From Trichoplax adhaerens (Eukaryota; Placozoa; Uniplacotomia; Trichoplacea; Trichoplacidae), in assembly GCF_000150275.1 (NCBI RefSeq), contig NW_002060952.1:332482-396481 (forward strand): DNA of 64,000 nucleotides. Reading direction: 5' to 3'. Position 1 is the stretch's first letter, and each line of letters begins with the position of its first letter. This document shows, piece after piece, positions 11,197-24,367 of the stretch. The notes under the pieces were generated by a model that saw only the letters and a list, made by a program, of their open reading frames with translations, was not told where the DNA came from and did not search any database. A program made the position numbers and the translations under genes.

Positions 11197-12570
11197 AATT
11201 AACGTGAAATAATTTAAATATTTACAGAGACGATCTCCTTCCTGATAGTGCTCTTATCTTTCTAGGAGAAATATTAAGCCTAGAGATGCCCACGACAACG
11301 CTGATAAGCGATTCAGCTCACGCCGGTTATCAAACATATGACAGCAGCCCTAGCTACGTTAATTAAATTACCATTACCCTATTAAAGAAACAGTTCAAAC
11401 TGACTTTGTTATGAAATTAAACATTCAAAGTTTGCGAGGTCTATGGTATCAATCATAAGGCCATTAATAATAGATTATACTAGAAGGCGAGATGCCAATC
11501 TAACAGGGCAGTTTTCTACAATTTTGAGCATAATAAATTTACCTATAATAATTCTCATCAATAAAATTTGCAACTATTTTACTTTTAATGTTTCTCCGCT
11601 TCCTAATTACAGTTATGCGCTTCAAATACTTGTACCGTACATAGGAATGTTACTGCAATATTGCAACTAATCGATTTGAGACATGAGATACAATTAGTAA
11701 GGTATCGATTTAACATTGAATTTATCGTCAGTTGTACTAGTTGTACTTTTGAAATGTTCCGAAAAGGTTTAAATTTATAAGGTGAATAACAGCATTATCA
11801 ATGAGAACATGCGCTGAATATACTAAAAAATTGCAATTTAGCTTAATTAATACTCGTATGTTTTCGTAACGCCGTTATCGACAATCATACTTCTTATATG
11901 ATAGTGATAATTCTATTTACTGTCGGTTATATTCGATCATAATATTGTGATAAAAAGGTCGTAGTCTATATGTTTCATAACATCTATACTATTGGATGAC
12001 AATTTATGAAGAATTTGGTAGTCATTGCGATATTTGTCGCATTCAATAAATTAAGGCCTAAAGTTTTATTTTACGCTAGTAAAACGGCAAGCGCTAATGT
12101 TAGCATTCAGCGTTTCTAATATATAACAGTAAAAATTAGATAATAATACTTTATTTCTTGATTAACAAGATCAACTTTTACAGAGAGTTTGAGTACACTT
12201 ACGGCTTATAAATATATGTATCCGTTTCCGAATAGAACAGTTGGAAGATCTGATTGTCGAATGCAATACAGCATAATATATATATAAACAAGTTGAAAAA
12301 TAGCACTTTAAGTATTACCGCTTTCATTAAATGAAGTCAGCAATATAGAACAAGACAAATCAATCACGATATTCCTGGATTTGCTTTATAAGGAATCCTT
12401 GAAATAACCAATTCGATAATAATTCATGACTCTCAACAGCTATAAAATCAACAAACATGATGTCTTAAGCACACAAAATAAATTACGTATTATGTGTTAA
12501 ATAGTAACGGAAACAATACAATTAAACTATCTTTGACACAACGTATTATTAATTTGCAATCAGCAATCTC
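11197..12570. other. Intergenic spacer 3' of SBNO
   Basis: No supported gene. A forward frame at 11443-11670 encodes a hydrophobic 75-aa peptide with faint resemblance to the cytochrome c maturation protein CcmC (see findings). The interval otherwise looks like AT-rich non-coding DNA, including the presumed SBNO 3' UTR next to 12571. Confidence 0.5.
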
Positions 12571-15500
12571 CTATGATTCTTTCTTAACACGACTCAACAA
12601 CTGTTGCAAAGCCATGACGCATTGATTCGGAATTAATACTCCTAGTATCAACAAGAAAGATAAATTAATACCTAACGTCGTGTATGATTACTCTAGTTAA
12701 TCAAGTTTGATACTCACCAACAATTTTTTCGTCTTCTTTCGTTGTGAGACGCACGATTTGAACTTTACTTTGCTGTGATTGACCAAGTAAGACACTCTCG
12801 ATACAATTCCAAACACTAAATACAGATCCACTAAAAACGTGATAAGTCCGACATCTTAAGCCAACTTCACATGCTAAACCAGCAGCTACTTTTTTACAGT
12901 TACCTTTCCTAAAATCGCAGATCAATTAAAATAATTATCATTTAATAAGATATCATTACTCATTTTGTAATAGTATAAATTAAATTACCAGAAAGCGTGA
13001 CTACATAAGGTTAGTGAGGCTTCGTATTGATCAATCCATACAGACTTTGCGGCAGTTTTCGAAGACTACAAAAAAATTTATTTCGTTGTGCTAAATAGAG
13101 TAAAAGTCATATGGCAACAGGCGTGTAATTTAAAAGATCAAATTTTACCTTACGATACTTTTTTAAAATATCCGTAAATCTTTCAAATTTTTTCTGTATT
13201 CCAGTATTTGGTCGATATATCTGGAAATTATCTTCCGCCCCCGAATTGGTGATAACTTGTTTAATGAACACAGCCACTCTTTTATAATTTCTTGTCTTAA
13301 GATCAAAATAGAGAAGCAATTTCGTTAAGAAGGTTGCCAATACCTATACAATCTTATTATTATTAACCTGCACAGACAGATAAAAACCATCCTTTTCTTC
13401 ACTTGTTCCATCTGCGATCTCGACTACTTTCTCCCAAGATAAGCCTCGCGTTAATTTCAACTGTTACAAGAGAAAATACTCTAGTAAACTCTCACAATAT
13501 AGATTCAAAAAACAAAAACTGTTCAAATTTTATCGCTGTTAAAGATAAGATTTTACGCAAAAGGTATACCGTGTGCAATTTAACCATTGCTCCTGAATGA
13601 CGCGAAGAAACATCAAATTGAATGCTCTGCACTTTTTCAACAGTCATATCATCAGTGCCGAAATCTAGTATACCGCTTTCCCATCTTCCAGTTTTTTTTG
13701 ATTCCTGAATTATTTTATTCAATGTATCACTAAAATATGCAAACAGCTTATTTTGCAACACTACAGGAATACCTAAAATTCTATTTAAGAATTTGGGTAT
13801 ACTATTATAGTCTTTCTCGTATACATAATATGGCCATCGATTTTGCTTGTTTAATAATCCAACGTCTGCCATCGCTTCCGAAATGTCATTGAAAAAATCT
13901 CCCTCATAATTCTCTGGTGCTGGTACTATTGCTTTTTGTTGTCCAGTTACGCTATTAAAGACGGCTTCGAGAGCCGTACGACCGTATCGATTATCAAAGT
14001 TATATTTACTAAAATCACGAGTTTCAGTAGCCCGTCTATCACCATGTGTTAAAGCTCCTAAACTTTCTAATCTCCTTGCAATTATAGATGCAAATCTTTG
14101 TTCTCCAGCCAGCTCAGATATTAAGTAAAGGTAATCGGGAGCACTAACTTGATTTGAACGATGAGATCGACCAAATTGTTGAATAGCCCTATCAGCACTC
14201 CATGGTAGCTCTAATGTTATGTGGACGCGACGACGCCGATTTGCTACTCGTTTATCCGCATGAAGAGATATACCTGAACTAGCTGCTTCAGAAATAACGG
14301 CGATTAATTTTTCACCGTCCATAAATCTTTTCTTTTCTATTAGATTTAGGACTTCTAATGGTATATCTGATTCACAACGCGATTGATAGCTAATAGTCCC
14401 ATCGGCATTACATACAACTCTACCTTTTCTACCAGTCATCTGAAATAATATATCAAATCGATTTACATTACTACAATAATTTTTTGAATATTAAAAAAAT
14501 TTTGTGCACAAATCCACAAACGTTAACCTCAGCAACATTTTTAGGCCCGCCCAATGAATCAATCAGTTCATCCAATGTATTCGGTGGCAACTTTGGAGCA
14601 AGTTCTTCAAAACTACTTAGTAGCTGCTCTTTTAATTGGTTAGCTGATTCACCCGGCGTAGATACACTCCTGCTTGCATTGTGAGAAGGCGGCCTAACAT
14701 TCCCAACAGCACGAGCTAAGCAAAAAAGAAGGTAATTGGAGCTGTCATAGATTTGTCACGTAAAGGTTGAAATAAATAATTGAATAAACGAATCTTAAAG
14801 AACCTCGATCTGCTTTTGAAGAGTCTTCCTTTTGCCATGATCGAGTAGATGAGTCAATTCCAGATGCACGAAGAATATCATTCAAAGTAAGTCCAGCATC
14901 TTGACGCACTTTTTTACTCGCCTTCGATTTCTTGTCACGGGAAGCATCTAAAAGTAACAGTTGATGTAATTACAGAAATTAGTTTTGAAATTTAGTTTAA
15001 ATTACCAGTACGTCAATTGATACAAATTCCTATACCTAAATAGAAATGCATAGTATGAAGATGGTAAAAATCAGTAAATAAGACGCACTTGCGATGTATA
15101 TACCTTTTGCCTTTGATTTACGAGAAACGCCATTGTCGCTAGAATCACTGCTGTTGAAAAGTTTATTGATGTCTTCTTCAGACTCTGAATTAGAGTCTGA
15201 TTTAATTATTTCACTATCGTTATCACTATCACTATCATCACTATTGCTGCTATGATTCTCTTCATCCTTGCAAGCTCTTTTCTCTGTATCGCTATCTGAA
15301 CCATTTTCCTCTAACAAAGGCATGATTCAAAGTTACCATAGTTATACAGCAAAAAATATAAATATAGCATATCATTCAGAGTAATAGCGTCTACATAAAA
15401 TTTATCATGAAATACCTCGTTTACGTTTCCGATCGTAACTGTCGCTTTTATTATTGCCTTTATTGTTAGAGTAATCGAAACCCATCAATTTGGCAAGTCG

Positions 15501-18500
15501 CTGCATGTTAGGAGCCGGAAAATGCTTCTCTATCAAAGCCGTAAATACCCCCCTACCATACATAGCAACGAAATAATTATTCATTAACATCTACACAACC
15601 AATAAATGATCCAAATAATTTGTTTTTATAAGCATCTTACTTAGCGGTAGAGATAAAGTCATCAATCTCTCCGTTTGATTCCCCTAGCTGCTCCATCATT
15701 TGGGCTTCACCTGTTGACTGCAATCCGATTATGACGCACTAATGAAGAAAGACAATTTCATATTGAATACTATACAATCATAGCAAAAATACACTGTACA
15801 CATCATGTTCTGTTGTACCTTCCCATTCGCAACGGCATCTTTTGCTATGTCTACAGCGACCTTAACTTTGGCAGCTATGCATAAATATTTGAAGAACCTC
15901 TACCGGTTCATACCAAATCAATTTAGCGAAGTTATAATTTACCGAGATTCAAAGCTTAATATAATCTCTACGGATAAATCATTAATATCGAAAGCAGACC
16001 TGATGAGCAGACCAAAATTGACCCCACATGTTTTTATGCAATTTACTATCTGCCCCCATTATTGTAGCAGCCTGGCTAAATTTTTGACGAGCCTCCACCC
16101 ACTAGGGAAAAATGGCATAACTATTCGTTATCAATTATTCATAAAGTTAAATTAGAAATTGTACCTTGTAGTTACGTACTAGTTTAACTGATTTGTTGTA
16201 CATTTCTTTAAAATCATGAGATAGAGGAATCTCTTGAATATTGAAGGTAACTCCTGTAAAGCTTAATTGTCTTGCCATATAGACGCCACTCATCTAAAGA
16301 TGTTATCATAACCAATATACGAACAATTCACTACTTATTAGCATTCGTTGGTTTGTGTAGAAGTAACAAATTGTACTGCATCAACATTTAAACCATTTAT
16401 TGTTTACCTTCATGTCCATAGCAACAAGTTCCATGGCACTAACTCCTCTATTAATAAAGTAGCCTATAAATTACTAGTTCACATCATGTAATCATCAGTT
16501 GCATAAGCTACACACCCTTTATCGATAGCGTGAATAAAATTTTCAAATTCTTGAAAAGGCGTTCCTTTCCCCCATATTCCTAAACGATTCATATAAGCCA
16601 TGTTGCGCGGTTCGGAAGCGCCTAATTGTGTAGGAAAACAGCAATTACTTTAAAATGATAAAACGAGTAGAATGCCAATAACAATTTTTATGCGTATTTA
16701 AACTTTATGACAAAGAATACCAGTTGCACTAGCATATACAATTCTGGCTTTTGGCAGTTTATTTTGCAAGGCCAAAACAGTTTTTCCAGTTTTTGTTGGC
16801 TTTGATGAAGCAGAGCGATAGAGATTTTTTGCTTTATGGCACTCATCGAAAATTATCTGTTAACGAAAACGAAGAGTATTTTCAATGAGTAACTCGGCTT
16901 GCTACCGCAGGTTTTTAAAACGAAGTTACTGTAAGAATATAAAGAGCTATACCACGCCGTCAAAGCTTTCGCCGAGCCAACGAATTATCTGCGATAGCCG
17001 GGTACGGTACTTAGCCTTCCCTTGGCTTTCACTGATTAACGAAGAATAAGTGGCAAAAATAACACCCTTTCTAACGCAACCGTTTTCCTTTGATGAGATC
17101 TTTCCATATTTAAACTGAAATATAATTTAAATAACTGTATATAAGATGTCCATAATTACATTATAATAAATCCAGAGCAATTGCACGTAAAACTGACATA
17201 ACTCCACAGCCTACCTTGTTTAAGGAATAAATTTTTATCCTTTCAGCTCCAATATCCTTTAGATCTCTATGAATTAATTTTTTTTTAAAGTTATTATGAT
17301 TACATGGTACGCGACTCAATCGTTAGTATGAAAACGACTGACAACAACAAACCTTGCAGAATCATATTTTAGATCATTCGATACACTCAACCTAGAACCA
17401 AGTTGAAAACGGCAATTAATTATTATAATACGAATATATATATCGTATACTTAATTGTATTCCCATTTCGAACTTATAAGACCGTAACGGCTATACAAAA
17501 TATAAGAGATAGCGTTATCAATGAGTGCACGAATAGTACCATAATGCACGTTTCCTTCCTTCGATGTAATTTTCATAAATGATAGCTAAAATTGACAGAT
17601 AGAGGAGTACGATTACTGAATAAATAACAAAAGTTCACGACACGGTGTGCCAATTTAAATTATTTTAATATCACCTTACCTGCAAGAGTCCGACCTTTAC
17701 CAACACCTGCGCCATCGCCTGCAAATAACAAGAAGGTAATCAATGAGCCAGTTAACAATTTAAAAATTAATACAGAGCATTTCAATCTTGCCCATATCGA
17801 TTTACTATCCGTGGCGAGTGAAATTCTCGGTACAAGTAGCTATACAAAAGTGAAACGAATCCTATACCGATGAGAAATCCAGCCCTTCTTCCATCAGCTA
17901 ACCATGTATTATGTTGTTGGCATGCGTACACAACGGCTTCTAATTGTAGTGATGATAACATTCCATTCGCAATAACGGATTTAGGTAAATTTAAATTGTA
18001 AGTAATGTCTGGAGGAAGTACACTTGAAAGAGAACTATAAATATAAAAAAAACGTAATTGGTTCATTCCTATCCTTGCAAAAGGTAACCCATTAAGAAAA
18101 GGTAAATATTAATAATTTACTTTTACTATACCTGGTTTCGACGACCGGATCGGGATGTCTTTTGCCACTTTTGACTGTAAAGTGATAGTAGTAGGCATCT
18201 TTTCAAAATTATTGTTGAATAAAATCAATTAAATGATAGAAAGAGCTTACACTTGCTAGGAACGTATTGAGAATATGTTTCAGTTCGGTGCTGCTCATCT
18301 TCATCCTCAGAATCAGATTCAGCAGCAGTGGTCTGTTTATCTGCTCGGGAATTTTCGGGATCAGGTAGTAACCACGAACGCGTAACAGCCGGATTACTAA
18401 AAGCACAATATAATAAATATCACAGATTAATGCATGTTAACTTTAATTAAGCGTAATAAAAACATGAAACACTATGATAGCTACGCTTCTATTAGTATTA

Positions 18501-21118
18501 TTTAATTACTGAAACAACAGTTAACAGACTTTAAATTTTTCCATTTATTCTTGGACAATTTGCTCATGATATAATTATGGGCTTGAGCGATAATTATAAT
18601 TTTCTAACGCGGCGATTGTAAATGTAGGTACAAAATATCAAGCCTAAGCTATGATTGGTGTTAATTAACAATTATCTGCAGAAAGACAATGTCTTCGTAA
18701 ACGTTATATGTCGAATTCGATGGGTCAGTGAATTACTATAACATCTAGTTAGCAATATAATGATTAAAGAAAACTGTAAAAGTATTCCCTTGATTTCTTT
18801 CTCGAAAATGTAGAAGCTTTCACCACGGATAACTAACTAATTTTTAAATTATTAATATATACGAGATATTCATGATGCGAATAAAAGGGGATACTAAAGG
18901 GGATATAACAAGTCCTCTAATTTCTATACACAAGATTACTCCAAGCATTGTGCAGACTTTTACCCTGCTATTATTTCAGCAATATCCTGCAACATTATTT
19001 AATATAAACAATTAATTAACATAGACTTTGGCACCAGTCCCAATATTAATAATTAATAAATAATAATTATATCTTTAGTATACGCAAGAACAAGATTTTA
19101 GTTCATGGAAACCGTATTGGAAATTAATTTCACTGTAATGAAAAGCACGAATTGCTAGCCAAATATAGACAATAAAATGAAGTCTGTCCTTACAGGTCAA
19201 TAAGAACGTATCAAAATAGCTGCAAAACATTAAAATTCCTTTTGGTGCAGCACTATGACCCAGAATCAAAACCAATAAAGAAATAATTTGAATTACCAGA
19301 TCGTATATTAGTTGATGATTACAATTAGAATGGATAAAAATCACTTAATGCGTATTTATCATACATTTGCTACCTTGTCATGGCGCCAATCGAATAATAG
19401 AAACGGAGTATAAAACTACTGGTAGATTAGCAAAATTACTATTATCGCTTTCACTTGAAATAGATAACTTCTACCTTGGAGCAATTTTAAATATGCATGA
19501 CCAACTGTTGGTTGTCTATATTTAGCTTAGACGATAATACTTGGTAGTGCAAGTTGTAGCTGCAAGAATTACCAAAAACAAGAAATAAAACCAATACCAA
19601 ATAACTCGCTGATAGTAAGACTTTGATCAACAAAGTACAGTACAAGAATAATTTCAGAAAGGCAGCAATAGCTTCTACGACGGGCTACTAACCACTGGCA
19701 ATCTGCCCGAAATTGAGCTATTTTATATAACTAGAAGTCTAGTACGCCAAGGTGAGCTCTATTATCCATGAGACGTGTAATTGCGACATTATGAACTATA
19801 CAAACTGGACGAATTGTTGGTCGGCTAATTGCTAATACCCTCTATGAGATGTGTAACTGCGACTTTATGAACTATACAAGCTGGACGAATTGTTGGTCGG
19901 CTAATTACTAATACCATCTATGAGACGTGTAATTACGACTTTATGAACTATACAAACTGGAGGAATTGTTGGTCGGCTAATTACTAATACCATCCATGAG
20001 ATGGATGGTACACCTTCAGGATCATTGGCGACTTTATAATTAATTTATACGAAATGGAGAATTGTTGGTCGGCTAATTACTAATACCATCCATGAGATGG
20101 GTGGTACACCTTCAGTATCATTGGCGACATTATAATTAATTTATACGAAATGGAGAATTGTTGGTCAGCCGATTGCTAAGGACTTTTAGAGGACTGATGG
20201 TATCCATAGCACCGTAGATTGTAACAGACGATAATTCTGAACTGCTCAATGTTCATGCCCATGGATAACAAGACAGTAGAATCTGTTTGTATTGAGAGCA
20301 TCGTTACTGATACAAAATACTTGTTAATCAACGCCTACATTTACTGTTCCATTCTTATCATTAATGGTGTCTGCAAGAGCCAATTGCTTACACTACAGCA
20401 ATTGCAGATGAATAATAATTGACCTATTATGAAATTTTTGCGTCATGACCATTTATCAGATCTATATGATTGAGCAACAATTCAAATTGGCAAGTGGATG
20501 AAATGGATTCGATGAGTTTGATTTAATGAATGCTTACCGAGTAAAGGAAGAAAACTGTGTATATGCTCCTTGAATAAAATTTTGAACAAATTCGCTGGAG
20601 CCAGACGGCAAAGGTGGCAACGATACGTTGGCTATGAAGGGAACGTTACTGGCAATAGAGTCAGGAAGGCTATTGGCGTAATTGGTAGGAAGACCAACAG
20701 GAGTCTGATAAGTATAATTGTCGTTCCTATAAAATTGGTTTTGCTGTTGATTGATTGTATCCACTTGTAATACCATGGAAGCTTGATGATCAACGTCATA
20801 TTGGCTATCATTGACATTGCCAGGTGGATAACTAGAAGTGTTATTGTCTTGATCAATAATGTCATGATGGATGGAGTCATGACCATGATCAACGCCAGGA
20901 TAATTAAATTGCTGTTGATTGAGTGATAGGGATAAACCACTCTCTGCTAGAGCAAATGACAATAAATCTGTATCCAATCCATTCAGTAAGGGTAAAGAAG
21001 TGGTTGCATCAGTTTTAGTCGATGATTCATAATGAGTTTGTTGCATGCCGTTTCCATCCTCTGTTGTTAAACTGTGGTGATCCATTGGATCGTGATCATG
21101 ATATTCTTGCCTACTCAT
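12571..21118 (-). CDS. SBNO1: Strawberry notch homolog (complete, 26 exons, 1362 aa)
   Basis: Nuclear DExD/H helicase-like regulator; fly strawberry notch acts with Notch signalling. Exons 5' to 3': 20538-21118, 18251-18396, 18132-18174, 17868-18034, 17680-17718, 17540-17585, 17353-17391, 17215-17266, 16956-17114, 16721-16856, 16516-16621, 16408-16447, 16165-16293, 16000-16101, 15819-15899, 15641-15738, 15416-15552, 15104-15310, 14804-14947, 14528-14715, 13570-14439, 13368-13460, 13149-13295, 12989-13065, 12718-12908, 12571-12641. All phases close; human SBNO1 has a similar length (1393 aa). Exon 1 is Gln/His-rich with the conserved N-terminal [13 protein letters not shown]. Walker A is [11 protein letters not shown] (313-323), the DECH box lies near 428, and an acidic Ser-rich linker (15104-15310) separates the lobes. 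Motif VI ([10 protein letters not shown]) is near 968. The C-terminus has [11 protein letters not shown]. The start is the ATG at 21118; an in-frame ATG at 21196 would add an Ile run and is less likely. Intron 1 (2.1 kb) holds a tandem repeat. Confidence 0.96.
19768..20180. repeat. Tandem repeat in SBNO intron 1 (76-bp units, then ~96-bp units)
   Basis: ATGAG recurs at 19768, 19844, 19920 and 19996 (period exactly 76), then at 20092 (period 96). Each unit contains GAATTGTTGGTCGGCTAATT and CTAATACC. The last two units are longer because they gain ATGGTACACCTTCAG.ATCATTGG and TAATTAATTTATACGAAATGG. The array therefore switches repeat length partway. Confidence 0.9.
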
Positions 21119-21177
21119 GATAATAATAATAATAATGCTGTACGTAATTCTTCTTCCAAATGAATTGACCTCCTGTG

Positions 21178-21720
21178 TAGTACAGTATATATACAACTGT
21201 ACTCAGTCTACTGCTTGTCAGCACAAGTGTATGATTAATTGGCATAGGCAGCAATGAGTCCCATGCAGAGTATTTAAAATGAATCAATCACCATTGACAT
21301 GTATATCTCGATGTTATACTATCCTCGAGCGCACTGCAATCTACTGCACTGTCGACCAATGGCCATGCAAAGCAAACCACTCGCCTGCATGTGCCAGGGA
21401 ATGAAATACGACTATGACAAATTGTCCTTCTCCTACAAATGAGAACAACAATCTCGATATGATGACTTGGACCCACAGCAAAGCACTACATTACCGCAAT
21501 ATCCCTTGTACAATCTTATACCTGGTCACTGGATGGAAAAGATTGAAAATCAATCTTGATGTTGATGCAGTCTAAATGATCTTGCGGTCTCGAGTAGAAA
21601 ATGCCTTGAGAGAAAATTTCATCACGATGTTGGAGATGGTGATGGAAGCTACAGTACAGCATGAGTACCATGTACTGTAAGCCGTGTACTGTACACTGTA
21701 CGGTACTGTACGTCAATAGA
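21178..21720. promoter_or_regulatory. GTAC-palindrome cluster upstream of SBNO
   Basis: GTACAGTATATATACAACTGTACTC at 21178-21205 and a denser block at 21650-21715 (CTACAGTACAGC, CCATGTACTGTAAG, CGTGTACTGTACACTGTACGG, TACTGTACGTC) lie 60-600 bp upstream of the SBNO start codon. The arrangement parallels the cluster upstream of FBXO21. Function is not shown by the sequence. Confidence 0.35.
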
Positions 21721-21796
21721 CAAACTGGCCAATGGAAGTGCAATCCAGGCTTTTTGGGCAGCCATTTTTGCAATCAAATCAACTCCATTTTTTAGT

Positions 21797-22613
21797 ATGT
21801 AGAGTTCCAATTTAATAGCTTAAACATGGTCAAAAATTGCTTAAAATGCGTAGAAAAATAGAGAAATATCTAAAATTTGCATATCCAAACAATTTAGTGC
21901 TAATAAAGCTTTACTGATCGTAAAAGGAAATTTTTATAATAAAACATTGAAGTGAGCATAGGAATTAGACTGGAAAAAAATGATGGCGTCAGTCAATAAA
22001 ATGTAGAGTTCCATTTTAATTGCTTTAACATGGTCAAAAATTGTTTAAAATACGTAAAAAAATAGAGAAATATCTAAAATTTGCACATCCAAATAGTTTA
22101 GTAATAATAAAGCTTTCTTGACCGTAAATAGAAATTTTTAAAATAAACCATTGAAGTGAGCATAGGAATTAGACTGGAAAAAATGATGGCGTCAGTCAAT
22201 AAAAATGTAGAGTTCCATTTTAATTGCTTAAAAATGGTCAAAAATCATTTAAAATGTGTAGAAAAATAAAGAAATATCTAAAATTTGCATATCCAAACAG
22301 TTTAGAGCTAATAAAGCTTTACTGACCGTAAATGGAAATTTTTATAATAAAATATTCAAGTGAGTATAGGAATTAGACTGGAAAAAAATGATGGCGTCAG
22401 TCAATAAAAATATAGAGTTCCATTTTAATTGCTTAAACATAGTCAAAAATTGTTTAAAATGCGTAGAAAAATAGAGAAATATCTAAAATTTGCATATCCA
22501 AACAGTTTAGTAATAATAAAGCTTTCTTGGTCGTAAATGGAAATTTTTATAATAAAACATTGAAGTGAGCATAGGAATTAGGCTGGTAAAAAATGATGGC
22601 GTCAGTCAAAAAA
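21797..22613. repeat. Four-copy tandem repeat, 204-bp unit
   Basis: ATGTAGAGTTCC (or ATATAGAGTTCC) starts units at 21797, 22001, 22205 and 22410, a period of 204-205 bp. Every unit contains GGTCAAAAAT, AGAAATATCTAAAATTTGCA, TAATAAAGCTTT, GAAGTGAGCATAGGAATTAG and GATGGCGTCAGTCAA. Copies are about 90% alike by eye, so this is a fairly young satellite-like array. It has no open frame of note. Confidence 0.92.
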
Positions 22614-24367
22614 AAGCATTAGTCGATTGAAGAGCGTGCTGTTACGAATTCAAAACGGGCAACAGCTAAATAGCCCACTCTATAGCTTGTTAAATATCTT
22701 CATATGTCATAGAAACAGGATAAGAAAGTTTACTAATGGAGAATTTCTTTCTATGGATACGAAATAAGAAGTACTCCATTTTTAGGTTTTAACAGCTTTT
22801 AGACTAGGATTTTAGATATTCAATTTTCTTTGTTGCACTTTTATTGGCCATTACTTGTACTAGACACTGTGGACAGTACAGAAACCATAGGCTAAAATGG
22901 GTGAACCACCTTGTGGCGTCTTTGCTTGTGTACCACAGTACAGTGTATAGTGCTGTAGTAAATCATAGTTATTTACTATGAAGTTTTGAAGGGCATACAG
23001 CACTGTATTGAGTCGATACTGTGAGCATATTAGTGTCTCTGTATTACTGTAGAATCATATAATCAAGATGTTTCCTGTGATGCATCATAGTGACATTACT
23101 TTTGCTAAGCCGATCCAATGCAATTTGTATTGCACACTGTCCTGGACTGGACCGGTCACGGTGGTCCATGACCATAGACAGTGTATAGTACTACACGGTA
23201 GTGATGATTGATCGCTTGCTGCAGACTAAAAACAGATGTCACCCCTTGGCAAAGAGCATCAGACAGTCCAAAACCTGTAAATAAAAGGAAAAATGGAGAC
23301 GGGAAATGACGATTCTTGTACTTTAGGTACTGCCAACGACACAAATACAGGGCTAGTAATTGATTATCAAGAAAATTGAATAAGATTGCGTCTTTTTTGA
23401 TTGGCTTTGAGTTTGTGGTATACTATAAAAGGTGCTATTAATTACGCTAATCGAAATCCTAATCATTTATTCCGTTCTATGTCAGGTCAAGATCTCTGTC
23501 TGGTCTCGTACACTATAACGATTGTGTCGAGATGATCAATTTGCTGTACTGTACCAGCGACTACTAAAGGAAAAATGGCACCCCTCCGTTGTACGTCCCG
23601 ATCTTTTTGAGACGGTAGGGAAATTTTGAGAAGGAAAATAGGGGGAAGGAGGGTTGCAATTTTCTCTCTAGTAGCCCCTGGCTATATATACCCTAGACTA
23701 CGAGAAAAAATACCTGGACTAGATGCTCTCTTCGGATGGACGGACTACTTTTCATACCAGATGAGGCAGAAAATGTGGAAAAATAGTTACTCAGGATGGA
23801 TCTTCCGTGTGTATTCATTTGAATAACAGTCATAATCAAAAATTGACTGCTTCCAAGCAAAGTTGAGTAACAAGCAATGAAATACAATGGAATATTACTT
23901 AATTTGGAAAAAAGAAAGTCCATCAGAATGAACTATCTGCATACTAAAGTAATTTCATAATGCAGTATTTGGACATCATTGATTGACTTAAGTAGGCCCA
24001 ATGTCTGTCCGTCCAAAGGAGTGTCCAGTCCAGGTATCTTGCAGTCCATGACTTTGCATACTGTAGTGTATAGTATACAGTATACCAACTGCCAGGTTGG
24101 TTTTAGACACTACTGTGTACCATTTCAGTGGCAGAGTTATAGTAGAATGACCAGAACAAGGATAAACCTCGACCGGCTCAACCTTCTCCTCCTCCTGTCC
24201 AGCTCCTTCCGTCTTTCTGTCTATATGTCATCGAAATGTCCTCGTCGCTAGGTACTGGATTCAGGGAACTCTAGCAAGGATTTGCCAACCCATTTTCTCT
24301 AACCAGAAGTCGCTGATATTGGCGAGCTATCGATTGCATTCGATCAGCAATCCAACAATCCGCTAAC

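Larger units (their letters stand above)
21119..24367. other. Divergent spacer between SBNO and RNF25
   Basis: The two genes are transcribed away from each other across this 3.2-kb spacer, so it should hold both promoters. Next to the SBNO start is an ATT trinucleotide run (21119-21137). GTAC palindromes cluster at 21178-21720 and 22860-24090. A four-copy 204-bp tandem repeat occupies 21797-22613. An imperfect inverted repeat pair lies at 23711-23746 and 24003-24036. Short ORFs here (21288-21773 and 23156-24251) show no recognisable domain and no consistent splice structure. Confidence 0.6.

Noticed and set aside
15805-16155. Forward ORF of 116 aa
   Set aside because: Antisense of SBNO exons 15819-15899 and 16000-16101.
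20632-20940. Reverse ORF of 102 aa in another frame
   Set aside because: Frame shadow of SBNO exon 1, whose main frame carries the conserved [11 protein letters not shown] motif.
21649-21765. Reverse 38-codon frame starting MAAQKAWIALP upstream of SBNO
   Set aside because: Good start context, but half of it translates the GTAC palindromes and no exon continues it; treated as chance or an upstream ORF.
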